Program-made: the position numbers and the translations under genes | Origin: Thalassovita mangrovi | Lineage (GTDB): Bacteria; Pseudomonadota; Alphaproteobacteria; Rhodobacterales; Rhodobacteraceae | Reading direction: 5' to 3' | Length of the DNA: 64,000 nt | Assembly (NCBI RefSeq): GCF_009857745.1 | Contig: NZ_WWEN01000001.1 | Location: 62,001-126,000 of the forward strand | The notes under the pieces: model-generated | What the model was told of the DNA's origin: nothing | The model's database searches: none | What the model saw: the letters and a program-made list of their open reading frames with translations, nothing else | Part shown: positions 1 through 7,408 of the stretch, piece by piece | Position numbering within the stretch: position 1 is the first letter of the stretch | Layout: each line of letters opens with the position of its first letter

Positions 1-193
1 CCTTGGCCATCGATCCGAAACTGCCCAGGAAGGTTCCCATCGGTGCGGTGAACATGACGGCGAAGAATGTGCCGCCGAAGACGATCAGAATCGATGGGAC
101 ATCTATGAAGGGGCCGAGCCCGCCGGCGACGATCATCGAGCCGATGATCATGCCGACCGCACCGATAAGCCCAACAAGGGACGCGATATCCAT
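1..193 (-). CDS. motA: Flagellar motor stator protein MotA, N-terminal part (cut by window edge)
   Basis: Reading the minus strand from the ATG at 191-193 gives a protein starting MDIASLVGLIGAVGMIIGSM, followed by a second hydrophobic stretch ending in a region like GTFFAVMFTAPMGTFLGS. This is the first membrane hairpin of MotA/PomA, the inner-membrane proton or sodium channel subunit that drives flagellar rotation. Only 64 codons are inside the window; the rest continues off the left edge. It is divergent from the flagellin gene and has a sigma-54-like promoter 35 bases upstream. Family assignment is confident; whether it is a proton (MotA) or sodium (PomA) type cannot be judged from this fragment. 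Confidence 0.85.
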   Translation of the reverse strand, partial: MDIASLVGLIGAVGMIIGSMIVAGGLGPFIDVPSILIVFGGTFFAVMFTAPMGTFLGSFGSMAK

Positions 194-227
194 GTGAATG
201 CTCCATTCTCTATACGCGATAGATGTG

Positions 228-243
228 AGCAAGAAGCGTACCA
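228..243 (-). promoter_or_regulatory. Putative sigma-54 (-24/-12) promoter of motA
   Basis: The minus strand reads TGGTACG-CTTC-TTGCT, matching the sigma-54 consensus TGGCACG-N4-TTGCW at all but one position. The GG and GC dinucleotides are 10 bases apart as required. The site is 35 bases upstream of the motA start. The presence of rpoN and three further such sites in this cluster supports it. Confidence 0.6.
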
Positions 244-330
244 AGCCCCGAAGAATGGGGGTCAAACAAAGTGCAAGAGAAATAAAATGAGCAAAAACAA
301 ATAGATAGTATGTTTGTGTGTATTTTTTTT

Positions 331-356
331 TAAACTTTTTTGCCCCTCGTCGTTGG
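331..356 (+). promoter_or_regulatory. Weak candidate sigma-28 promoter of the flagellin gene
   Basis: TAAACTTT (331-338) is one base off the sigma-28 -35 consensus TAAAGTTT. About 10 bases further is GTCGTTGG (349-356), a poor match to GCCGATAA. It would give a leader of roughly 40 bases. Flagellins are usually FliA-dependent and fliA is in this window, but the -10 match is weak. Confidence 0.25.
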
Positions 357-402
357 TCTTTTCAAGCGCAGGGCAGCGCTAGCCAACTCTAGGAGACTAC
401 CC

Positions 403-1887
403 ATGACTACTATCAACACCAACATCGGCGCGCTTTCGGCACAAGCAACCATGTCGCGCGTCAACATGGAACAACAGACCTCGATGGAACGCCTGTCCTC
501 GGGTCTGCGCATCAACGCAGCGTCGGACGACGCAGCCGGCATGGCGATCGCGGAAAAGATGACCGCGCAGATCAAGGGCCTGGGCCAAGCGGTCCGTAAC
601 GCAACCGACGGTAAGAACCTGGTGGACACCACCGAAGGTGCACACGTCGAAATCTCGAACATGCTGCAGCGTCTTCGCGAACTGGCCGTTCAGTCTTCGA
701 ACGACACGAACACCGCTTCGGACCGGAACAACCTGGCGTCGGAAGGCACGCAGCTGATCAGCGAGATCAACCGCGTCGCCAAGGACACCACCTTCAACGG
801 TATGAACATCCTCGACGGTTCGTTCACCGGCAAGCAGCTGCAAATCGGCGCTGACTCGGGCCAGACCCTGAGCATCGACGTCGACAGCGCCGCCGCAACC
901 GACATCGGCGCCCACACCGTGAACACCGCCGTGTCGCTGGCATCGGGTTCGACCGACACCGGTATCGCCGCAGGTACCACGCTGGACATCACCGGTTACG
1001 CGGGTTCCACTTCGATCACCACCTCTGCGGGCCAGTCGGCCAAGTCGCTGGCGGATGAAATCAACGCCAGCTCGGCGTCGACCGGTGTGGAAGCGACCGC
1101 CGTTTCCAAGGCGAAACTGTCGGGCTTCTCGGCCGCATCGACCGTGACCTTCGAAGTGAACGGCACCACCATCGGCAACGTGAACATCTCGGACACCAAC
1201 GACCTGCGTGGTCTGCGTGACGCTATCAACACCCAGTCGGGCCAGACCGGCGTGACCGCCACCATGGGCGACAACAACGGCGAGATCATCCTGACCGACA
1301 AGGACGGGAACGACATCGAGCTGACCAACTACGATACCGGCGTCAACGACACCACCCTGACCGTGACCGCGCTGAACGCAGACGGTACCGCAGCAGGTTC
1401 GACCGCCGACGTGCACACCACCACGCTGATCGACACCACCGGTGCAGTCACCTCGTCGCACATCTCGGGCCAGGTTTCGATGACCTCGACCAAGGGCTTC
1501 TCGGTCGGTTCCGACGTGATCGCCGCGGGTACCAGCTTCTTCGAAGCCACCGCCAACTCCTCGACCCTGGACGACGTGGCCTCGATCGACCTGACCACCG
1601 CGCAGGGCGCATCGGACGCGATCAAGGTGATCGACGTTGCTCTGAACACCGTCAACAACGCACGGTCCAAGCTCGGTGCGGTTTCCAACCGCCTGGACAG
1701 CACGATTTCGAACCTGACCAACATCTCGGTCAACGTCGAAGCGGCCCGTTCGGGGATCAAGGACGCCGACTTCGCCAAGGAATCGACCAACCTGGCACGC
1801 GGCAAGATCCTGAGCCAGGCGTCGACCGCCATGCTGGCCCAGGCCAACTCCTCGAAGCAGAACGTGATGCAGCTGCTGCAAGGCTAA
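403..1887 (+). CDS. fliC: Flagellin
   Basis: Filament subunit exported by the flagellar type III system. The 494-residue protein has the conserved flagellin ends: an N-terminal D0/D1 region with INTNIGALSAQ and SSGLRINAASDDAAGMAIAE (residues about 5-55), and a C-terminal region ending ANSSKQNVMQLLQG. The middle (about 175-400) is threonine/serine/aspartate rich and variable, the surface-exposed part. The ATG at 403 is preceded by AGGAG at 391-395; a longer reading frame starting at 340 has no ribosome-binding site and adds non-flagellin sequence, so it was not used. Codon use is very restricted, as expected of an abundant protein. A strong terminator follows directly, so it is probably monocistronic. 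Confidence 0.96.
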   Translation: MTTINTNIGALSAQATMSRVNMEQQTSMERLSSGLRINAASDDAAGMAIAEKMTAQIKGLGQAVRNATDGKNLVDTTEGAHVEISNMLQRLRELAVQSSNDTNTASDRNNLASEGTQLISEINRVAKDTTFNGMNILDGSFTGKQLQIGADSGQTLSIDVDSAAATDIGAHTVNTAVSLASGSTDTGIAAGTTLDITGYAGSTSITTSAGQSAKSLADEINASSASTGVEATAVSKAKLSGFSAASTVTFEVNGTTIGNVNISDTNDLRGLRDAINTQSGQTGVTATMGDNNGEIILTDKDGNDIELTNYDTGVNDTTLTVTALNADGTAAGSTADVHTTTLIDTTGAVTSSHISGQVSMTSTKGFSVGSDVIAAGTSFFEATANSSTLDDVASIDLTTAQGASDAIKVIDVALNTVNNARSKLGAVSNRLDSTISNLTNISVNVEAARSGIKDADFAKESTNLARGKILSQASTAMLAQANSSKQNVMQLLQG

Positions 1888-1924
1888 TCGCGATCCCTGA
1901 CGGGAATTTGACACACCTGACAAG

Positions 1925-1957
1925 ATTTCGGCGCTTCGGCGCCGAAATTCTTTTTTA
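1925..1957 (+). terminator. Rho-independent terminator of fliC
   Basis: Perfect 10-bp stem ATTTCGGCGC / GCGCCGAAAT closed by a TTCG tetraloop (1925-1948), followed by a T-rich tract TTCTTTTTT. Confidence 0.93.
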
Positions 1958-1969
1958 ACAATAGGTTAA
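1955..1969. promoter_or_regulatory. Full CtrA-type binding site upstream of rpoN
   Basis: TTAA-CAATAGG-TTAA matches the alphaproteobacterial CtrA box TTAA-N7-TTAA exactly. It sits just after the fliC terminator, 104 bases before the rpoN start. CtrA commonly controls flagellar genes in this class; that it controls rpoN here is inference. Confidence 0.55.
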
Positions 1970-2072
1970 CTACCCATACTTTCGGGTGGGATACCTTCTG
2001 AAGGCTAAGTCAAACGTTTTACGTTGTTTGGGGCTAAAATGGGCCGCATCCTTGCAGTCAAGGAGAAGCCTT

Positions 2073-3401
2073 ATGCAAATTTCAACGGTTCAGAGTATCG
2101 GGCAGCGTCAGTCGGTCGTCATGACCGCGCAGCTTCAGAAAGCGATCTGCCTTCTTCAGTATAGTAATGTCGATCTGCATTCGGTCATCGAAAGCGAATC
2201 CGAAGACAATCCCTTTATCGAAGTGAAATCCGGTGCGGCGGGCGACAGCCAGTCGATGCGCGGCGTCGGCAGCACATCGCGCGGCGGCGGGATGGATCAG
2301 GCCGACATGCTGGCGCGGATCCAGGAACACGACCAGTCGCTTTACAGCCACGTGTCGGTGCAGTTCGACATGCTGTTCCCCAATCCGGCGGACCGGATCA
2401 CGGCGGATGTCTTCCTTGAAGCACTGGAACCCAGCGGCTGGCTTGGCGAACCCCTGGACATGCTGGCGCAGCGCATCGGCATCTCGATGGAAGAGGCCGA
2501 AGACTGGCTACAGCGCGTGCAGCAGGTCGAACCCTCGGGCCTGTTCGCCCGATCGCTGGCCGAATGCCTGGCGCTGCAGGCCGAGGACAAGGGCGTGATG
2601 ACGCCGCTGTTCCGCACGCTTCTCGACAACCTGCCGAAACTGGCGCAGGCCGACCTGAAAGGGCTGATGCGCGCCTGCAACTGCGACATGGACGAATTGC
2701 GCCCGGCGCTGAAGCTGCTGCGCAGCCTGAACCCGAAACCCGGCGCCGATTTCAACGGTCCGGTGGCGCCGCAGCGTGCCCCCGACCTGATCGTGTCCCG
2801 TTCTGACGAGGGCTGGAAGGTCGATCTGAACAAATCGACCCTGCCCAGCGTCGTGGTCAATGAGAAGAAGGCGGCGACCCTGAAGGCGGCGCATGGCGAA
2901 TATGTCAACGACACGCTGTCGGTGGCGTTGTGGCTGCGCCGCGCGGTGGCGCATCGCAATCAGACTACGCTGGCGGTGGGTGCCGAAATCCTGCGCCGGC
3001 AGTCGCAATTCATGGAAAAAGGGCCCGCGGGCCTGGTGCCGATGACCCTGAAGGACGTGGCCGAGGAAATCGGCGTGCACGAAAGCACCGTCAGCCGGGT
3101 CACCACCGACCTGCTGATGCAGACGCCGCAGGGGACCTTTCCGCTGAAATACCTGTTCTCGGCCGCGCTGCGCAAGGACGAGGGCGAGGGCGGTGAATCC
3201 GCCGCCGCCGTGCGTCACCGCATTCAGCAGCTGGTCCGCGACGAAGATCCCACCAACCCGCTGAGCGACGAAGCCATCGCCAAGATCATCACCACTGAAG
3301 GCACCCATCTGGCCCGCCGTACGGTGGCGAAATACCGCGACATCCTGAAAATCCCTTCGTCTTTCCAGCGCCGCCGCAACGCGCTGCTGCAGGCGGATTA
3401 A
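2073..3401 (+). CDS. rpoN: RNA polymerase sigma-54 factor
   Basis: Alternative sigma factor that recognises -24/-12 promoters and needs an AAA+ activator to open DNA. The 442-residue protein has the glutamine-rich region I at its N-terminus (around residues 10-40, with MTAQLQKAICLLQYSN), a helix-turn-helix in the C-terminal half (DVAEEIGVHESTVSRV) and the RpoN box at about 414-423, ARRTVAKYRD, differing from the canonical ARRTVAKYRE only in the last residue. The ATG at 2073 has AAGGAG at 2060-2065; an upstream extension to 1986 lacks family similarity. It lies inside the flagellar cluster, so it may be a flagellum-dedicated copy like the additional rpoN genes of Rhodobacter sphaeroides. A CtrA box lies upstream and a terminator downstream. 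Confidence 0.95.
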   Translation: MQISTVQSIGQRQSVVMTAQLQKAICLLQYSNVDLHSVIESESEDNPFIEVKSGAAGDSQSMRGVGSTSRGGGMDQADMLARIQEHDQSLYSHVSVQFDMLFPNPADRITADVFLEALEPSGWLGEPLDMLAQRIGISMEEAEDWLQRVQQVEPSGLFARSLAECLALQAEDKGVMTPLFRTLLDNLPKLAQADLKGLMRACNCDMDELRPALKLLRSLNPKPGADFNGPVAPQRAPDLIVSRSDEGWKVDLNKSTLPSVVVNEKKAATLKAAHGEYVNDTLSVALWLRRAVAHRNQTTLAVGAEILRRQSQFMEKGPAGLVPMTLKDVAEEIGVHESTVSRVTTDLLMQTPQGTFPLKYLFSAALRKDEGEGGESAAAVRHRIQQLVRDEDPTNPLSDEAIAKIITTEGTHLARRTVAKYRDILKIPSSFQRRRNALLQAD

Positions 3402-3425
3402 GGCCGAATTCCACTCCGGGACGAG

Positions 3426-3470
3426 AAAAGACAGCGGAAGGCGACGGCGTCGTTTTCCGCTGTCTTTTTA
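3426..3470. terminator. Terminator downstream of rpoN, probably bidirectional
   Basis: Long stem AAAAGACAGCGGAA (3426-3439) pairs with TTCCGCTGTCTTTT (3455-3468), with a smaller hairpin CGAC/GTCG inside the loop. T tracts lie on both strands, so it can also serve the convergent gene ending at 3508. Confidence 0.88.
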
Positions 3471-3507
3471 TTGGGTTAACATCAAAGAGGGCAGGGCGGT
3501 CCGGCGC

Positions 3508-4224
3508 TCACGCTTCGGCATTGCTGTGCTTGCCGGCGGGGCTGGACGCCGCGATGGTGGCCGATCCGAAGGCAAACCGGTCATCGGGTTCCATATTGGT
3601 ATAGGCCGCATGGGCCGCCGCTTCGGTTTCCGCCGCGACCACCGCATAGGGGGCCAGCCCGCGGGCCAGCCGGTCGGCCCGGATCAGTTGCGCGTAGTTG
3701 CGCCGCACATAGGCCGCGGCCAGCGCGTAAAGCAGCACCGAGGCCCACCATCCGGCGGGCCAGCCCAGCAGTACCAGCGCGCTGATCCCCCCCAGATGCG
3801 GCCACAAGCGCATATTCGCCAGCCAGATCGGCGTCGCCATCCAGGCCAGGGGCGATACCCGGTGGCGGAACAGATCATACTGCCCGTCCGGCGCGCGCAG
3901 AACTTCCCAGTTTTCGATCCGGTTGGCGTCGACCTGCGGCAGCTTGGGATTTCCCACGGCCGGGCAGGGGCGCCAGCGCCCCAGTTTCGGGGTGGTGCTG
4001 ATCACCGTCAGGTCCAGGTCGGCGCGCTGGAAATGCATCGCCACCTTCTTGGTTTCCATCGGTGAAAAGTGGTGCCGCAATTCGCGGGCGCCGTCGGTAT
4101 AGGGTACACCGTCCAGCCCCACCAGTTTGTCGCCCGGGCGCAGGCCCAGCGATGTCCCGGCGGCGCCGACCTTGGCCAGTTCAAGATGGACCTCGGTAGG
4201 TTGTTCGGGGGGCTTGGGGTGCAT
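3508..4224 (-). CDS. Uncharacterised membrane protein with PDZ-like N-terminus, in flagellar cluster
   Basis: I do not recognise a named family. The 238-residue protein begins with about 75 residues resembling a PDZ-type fold (LGLRPGDKLVGLDGVPYTDG), then a middle part, and two closely spaced hydrophobic segments (about residues 145-180: ISALVLLGWPAGWW, ASVLLYALAAAYV) followed by a basic stretch and a soluble tail. Its ATG overlaps the stop codon of the upstream gene by one base (TAATG), indicating translational coupling. Both genes lie behind a sigma-54-like promoter at 5020-5035, so they are probably part of the flagellar regulon; a role in motor or basal-body assembly is a guess from context. 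Confidence 0.8.
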   Translation of the reverse strand: MHPKPPEQPTEVHLELAKVGAAGTSLGLRPGDKLVGLDGVPYTDGARELRHHFSPMETKKVAMHFQRADLDLTVISTTPKLGRWRPCPAVGNPKLPQVDANRIENWEVLRAPDGQYDLFRHRVSPLAWMATPIWLANMRLWPHLGGISALVLLGWPAGWWASVLLYALAAAYVRRNYAQLIRADRLARGLAPYAVVAAETEAAAHAAYTNMEPDDRFAFGSATIAASSPAGKHSNAEA

Positions 4225-4988
4225 TACGGGTAACTGAACGGGTTCGACGCGGATTTGGACGCGGTTTTACGCGTCGTGTCCTGCGTGGGTTTGCTGCGCG
4301 GCTTGATCTCGGTGCTGGTCTGGGTCTGCAGCCGCGGCTTGGGGGCCGGGGCGGCCGCGGCCGAAAAGCGGTTGCTCGGCTCGGTCGCCGGGCCGTTGGC
4401 GATGATCTGATTGGCCAGCGCCGACAGTTTCTGCGACAGCGCCAGCTGAAGATCGGAAATCCCGGCCATCACGTCGTCGCGGGCGGCATCGATCTGCGGC
4501 TCGATCAGGGTCTGGAGATGCGCCGACAGGCCCTCAGAACCCTGGCCCATGACCGCGTTGTTCAGCGCGTTGGTTTCGGCCAGCTGCGCTTCGAGAGACG
4601 CCATCTTGAGGTTCATTTCCTCCAGTGCCGCGGCCACGGCCTGCTTTTCGGCGACCTGGTCGTCGATCATCGTATTGGCGGTTTCGACCGCCATTTTCAG
4701 CTGGTTGACGTTCTGGGTGAACAGGTGCAGCGCCTCGACATGGGTGTCGCGCGCGGTGCGCAGATCGCCCAGGGTGCGGTAATAGACCATCGCGCTGAGC
4801 GCGGAACAGACGAGAATGCCGACCATGCCGCCGACCCCGGCCGGGATCAGCTTGCGGTCGACCCATTCGGCCTTGGCGCTCAGCTTCCTCGAGGTGCCCT
4901 CCGCCAAGTACGCGGCATCGTTGGCAGTTTCCGCCGATGCGAGCGCGATCTTGATCGCTTCGCTCGTATCTGGTTGTTCCGTGCTCAT
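4224..4988 (-). CDS. Uncharacterised inner-membrane coiled-coil protein, in flagellar cluster
   Basis: A 254-residue protein with one membrane segment (about residues 50-70, PAGVGGMVGILVCSALSAMV), a long helical region of coiled-coil type (about 75-200, rich in A, E, L, Q, N) and a proline/alanine/threonine/lysine-rich tail. No recognised domain. The ATG at 4986-4988 has ACGGAG about seven bases upstream; the longer frame to 5036 has none and would overrun the promoter. It is first in a two-gene operon with the PDZ-like protein and is preceded by a good sigma-54 promoter match, pointing to the flagellar regulon. Single-pass anchoring with a periplasmic or cytoplasmic coiled coil suggests a scaffold or motor accessory role, but this is inference. 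Confidence 0.82.
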   Translation of the reverse strand: MSTEQPDTSEAIKIALASAETANDAAYLAEGTSRKLSAKAEWVDRKLIPAGVGGMVGILVCSALSAMVYYRTLGDLRTARDTHVEALHLFTQNVNQLKMAVETANTMIDDQVAEKQAVAAALEEMNLKMASLEAQLAETNALNNAVMGQGSEGLSAHLQTLIEPQIDAARDDVMAGISDLQLALSQKLSALANQIIANGPATEPSNRFSAAAAPAPKPRLQTQTSTEIKPRSKPTQDTTRKTASKSASNPFSYP

Positions 4989-5019
4989 TGCACACTCCGT
5001 ATCTATCCGGGAACCTGAC

Positions 5020-5035
5020 TGCATCTTTCGTGCCA
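5020..5035 (-). promoter_or_regulatory. Sigma-54 (-24/-12) promoter of the 4988-3508 operon
   Basis: The minus strand reads TGGCACG-AAAG-ATGCA, one base from TGGCACG-N4-TTGCA with correct GG-N10-GC spacing, 32 bases upstream of the chosen start at 4988. Confidence 0.72.
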
Positions 5036-5143
5036 ACGGGGCGCTGAAACGGGGCGATAATTTGAACCGGCGGTGGTAAAAAAACGCCCCGGCGCGCCGT
5101 TTGTAAGTTCAGACGATTATGCTACCCCGTGAAGGAGGCACTG

Positions 5144-5752
5144 ATGACGGTACACCAACCGACCTTTGATGAAGCCGGGTCCCATGCCGCACTAGGAGAT
5201 GCAAGTGCCGCGCCTGATCCGGATCTTGAGGTCGCGCCCTTTGCCAGGCTGACCATTGGCGATACCGTCTTTGAGGTCGGAACGGTGCTGACCGATATCG
5301 TCGCCGCCGGGGAAGCGCATGACATCCTGGCTTTCCGTCCCAATGCCGACACGCCGTGGAAACAGCTGCGCGCGACCCTGGAAGAGGGCTGGCGCCCGGT
5401 TGCGGCCGAGGTGGTGCGCAACACCCGCGACGCTTTGCACGATTACGTCGGCATGCACATGATCCGCCGCAGCGGGTCGTTCCGTGCCGGCGGGCGGGTG
5501 TCGCTGACCCTGTTCGGCTTCGACTGGGAAGTGCGGCTGTCCTCGGACGGCAAGCGCGCCCAGGTGCGCCTGCCCGACATGAGCTGGGAAGAGGTCGACC
5601 CGAACCTGGTCGCGGAACATCAGGATTTCAAGGAACTGGCGATCGCGTCGCTGATCAAGTCGCGGCCGTCGATCCACAAGGTGTTCGAAGACGATGTCGA
5701 GGCCTGGGCCCTGCGCCTGGCCGCCGGCGCCTCGGTGGTTCCGATCATGTGA
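5144..5752 (+). CDS. Uncharacterised protein, 202 residues
   Basis: The family is not recognised. The protein has an acidic, low-complexity N-terminus (to about residue 30) and then a predicted mixed alpha/beta soluble domain with no signal peptide or membrane segment. Readable landmarks are LTIGDTVFEVGTVLTDI near the start of the domain and SRPSIHKVFEDDVEAWALRL near the end. The ATG at 5144 is preceded by a full AAGGAGG at 5132-5138. It is divergent from the 4988 operon and ends at a strong terminator, so it is a single-gene unit. Its position in the flagellar cluster is the only hint to function. Confidence 0.85.
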   Translation: MTVHQPTFDEAGSHAALGDASAAPDPDLEVAPFARLTIGDTVFEVGTVLTDIVAAGEAHDILAFRPNADTPWKQLRATLEEGWRPVAAEVVRNTRDALHDYVGMHMIRRSGSFRAGGRVSLTLFGFDWEVRLSSDGKRAQVRLPDMSWEEVDPNLVAEHQDFKELAIASLIKSRPSIHKVFEDDVEAWALRLAAGASVVPIM

Positions 5753-5781
5753 TCGCTGCCGACAAGTTCGTTCGAGACGTA

Positions 5782-5808
5782 AACCGGGCCCTGGCCCGGT
5801 TTTCTTTT
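5782..5808 (+). terminator. Terminator of the 5144-5752 gene
   Basis: Nine-bp stem AACCGGGCC / GGCCCGGTT (5782-5801) followed by TTTCTTTT. Confidence 0.9.
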
Positions 5809-5880
5809 GTCTGGCTGTTTGGAACACCGAAACGGGCAGGGCAGGCGGCAGCCCGGAAAACCGATCCCCGCAGCAGGCAA

Positions 5881-5907
5881 AGAAAAAGGCCGGCAAAGCC
5901 GGCCTTT
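5881..5907 (-). terminator. Terminator of the flgP-flgT-flgA-flgM-DUF2802 operon
   Basis: Ten-bp stem AAAGGCCGGC / GCCGGCCTTT with a three-base loop (5885-5907); on the minus strand it is followed by a T-rich tail, 23 bases after the stop codon at 5930. Confidence 0.88.
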
Positions 5908-5929
5908 CGCATTCAGATATTTCCCGGTC

Positions 5930-6295
5930 TCAGTTCTGCCGGTAGCGGTGCAGCGTGCGCGCCTCATCCAGCGTCAGCCCGACCGAGGTGCTGATATGTT
6001 CCGGGTCGCCGCCCATGCGCGCGATGGAAATCGCCTGCTCCACCAGGCGCTCATCGGCGAGGGTCGTGACCTGGCTTGCGATCTTGGCCATCGTCTTGTT
6101 CTGGTCGCCGATCAGGGCGTTTTGCGCCTTGAACTGGCCTTCCAGGCGGCGTTCCAGCGCATCCAGGAGCTCGGCCGTGGACAGGTCGCGCGCTTCATAG
6201 GCGCGCCGCAGCTTGTAGCGGTAGCCCAGAACCACGAACGCAGCCACAAGAAGAACCGCGCTGGCCCCGAGATGGATCAGTTGAACAGTCGTCAT
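5930..6295 (-). CDS. DUF2802-like membrane-anchored protein
   Basis: A 121-residue protein with an N-terminal membrane anchor (about residues 7-25, LGASAVLLVAAFVVLGYRY), a charged helical middle and a C-terminal motif EQAISIARMGGDPEHISTSV followed by GLTLDEARTLHRY. That tail resembles the helix-turn-helix-like end of DUF2802 proteins, which in gammaproteobacteria lie beside flagellar and chemotaxis genes. It follows flgM by 17 bases and is last in the flgP operon. The precise role is unknown. Confidence 0.75.
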   Translation of the reverse strand: MTTVQLIHLGASAVLLVAAFVVLGYRYKLRRAYEARDLSTAELLDALERRLEGQFKAQNALIGDQNKTMAKIASQVTTLADERLVEQAISIARMGGDPEHISTSVGLTLDEARTLHRYRQN

Positions 6296-6312
6296 TTTCC
6301 CGCCCTTACCGC

Positions 6313-6618
6313 TTAGCCTGCCAGTTCCATGTAGCCCTGGAACAAACTGTCAGTGATTTTGTCCACGTCGACAGGGTAGTTCCCTTCGGCGAGTTGGTTT
6401 TTAATTTTGTTCACCGCTTCGGTGTTAAACGGCGGCCCGGCCTTCAGCTCGTTCGGCAACGTGCTGGCGGTTGCGCTCAGCGAAACTGCATCGGTATTTG
6501 CCCCCGCAACCGACCCAGCTTTCTGAGGAGCAGCCGGCGCGGCTTTCGCCTGCGATGCGCCAGATGTTACAGACCGTGTTGCTGAGGCATTGGGCGATAT
6601 CTTGATCGGATCGACCAT
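6313..6618 (-). CDS. flgM: Anti-sigma-28 factor FlgM
   Basis: A 101-residue protein that would bind FliA and hold it inactive until the hook is finished, then be exported. The N-terminus starts MVDPIKISP and is disordered and alanine/serine rich. The C-terminal half carries the FlgM sigma-binding helices: VNKIKNQLAEGNYPVDVDKI and TDSLFQGYMEL. The ATG at 6616-6618 has AGGAGAGAG just upstream; a longer frame to 6690 runs into flgA and is not supported. It lies 55 bases after flgA in the same orientation, the usual flgA-flgM order. Its target FliA is encoded 6 kb away in this window. Confidence 0.88.
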   Translation of the reverse strand: MVDPIKISPNASATRSVTSGASQAKAAPAAPQKAGSVAGANTDAVSLSATASTLPNELKAGPPFNTEAVNKIKNQLAEGNYPVDVDKITDSLFQGYMELAG

Positions 6619-6673
6619 AGCTCTCTCTCCTGTCCGAAAGTTGTCATTTCTCGAGTAGACTAACGACGCGGTT

Positions 6674-7408
6674 TCACTGGGTTTTAGCATTTATTTGCAC
6701 TTTTTGTGGTCCGGCGACGATGGCGCGTAAAATTCTGCCGCTGGAGGTGTTTCTGACTTCGATAAGTTCGCCCAACTGCCCGTTTTCCAAGGCAATTCCC
6801 GGCATGCTGACGGAAACGGCGGAATCACGGAAACCGATTTCCACCGGGATGTCGCGGGTGATCAGCCAATTTTGTTCCAGCTGGCGGGCCAATAAAATGC
6901 GGCCTTCGCCGACATTGGCGGTCAGGGTGCGGCCGATCACGTCGGACGGGTCGCTGAAGGCGCCCAGTCCGTCGCTGCCGCCCGAGGAAGCAGCCAGTTC
7001 GATATCGGCCCCGGTGATCACCGCGCCGCGTTTCAGGCTGCGCGACAGCGTGACCACCTGCGGTCCGCTTGGCTGCATCCTGGTGGCGGTCGAGGCGATA
7101 TGACGGGGGCCGCGCGCGGTGCTGCGCAGGTGGCGCACCCAGGGGCGCGGCGCGTCGCAGCTCATCCGGATCAGCGACCAGTCGCTGTTGGCGGGGTGCA
7201 TCTCGGGCAGGTGATCGCAGGGCGGAAAGCTGCGGTTCGCGGCGATCTGGGGGCCGCCGGCCATGCCGCGCGCCTGCATGGCCTCGGCCACGATCCGATT
7301 CAGATCGGTCCCGCTGATGCCGTTCGGAAATGCGCGCTCGGCCGCGCCGTCCTGCGCAAGGGCAGGGGCGGCGGTCAGTATCAGGGCAAGGGCGGCGGCC
7401 AGCTTCAT
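6674..7408 (-). CDS. flgA: Flagellar basal body P-ring assembly chaperone FlgA
   Basis: Periplasmic chaperone needed to polymerise FlgI into the P-ring. The 244-residue precursor has a clear signal peptide (MKLAAALALILTAAPALAQ) and an SAF-type C-terminal domain (from about residue 115: LSRSLKRGAVITGADIELA, later VIGRTLTANVGEGRILLARQ and GELIEVRNTSSGRILRAIV), which is the diagnostic FlgA part. Its ATG overlaps the flgT stop by four bases (ATGA), so the two are translationally coupled. Confidence 0.93.
   Translation of the reverse strand: MKLAAALALILTAAPALAQDGAAERAFPNGISGTDLNRIVAEAMQARGMAGGPQIAANRSFPPCDHLPEMHPANSDWSLIRMSCDAPRPWVRHLRSTARGPRHIASTATRMQPSGPQVVTLSRSLKRGAVITGADIELAASSGGSDGLGAFSDPSDVIGRTLTANVGEGRILLARQLEQNWLITRDIPVEIGFRDSAVSVSMPGIALENGQLGELIEVRNTSSGRILRAIVAGPQKVQINAKTQ

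Noticed and set aside
397-1923. 508-codon minus-strand frame opposite flagellin
   Set aside because: A shadow frame caused by the strong codon bias of the flagellin gene; low-complexity product.
5036-5143. Sigma-28 promoter before the 5144 gene
   Set aside because: GGCGATAA at 5053-5060 is close to the -10 consensus, but no TAAA element lies at the required distance upstream.
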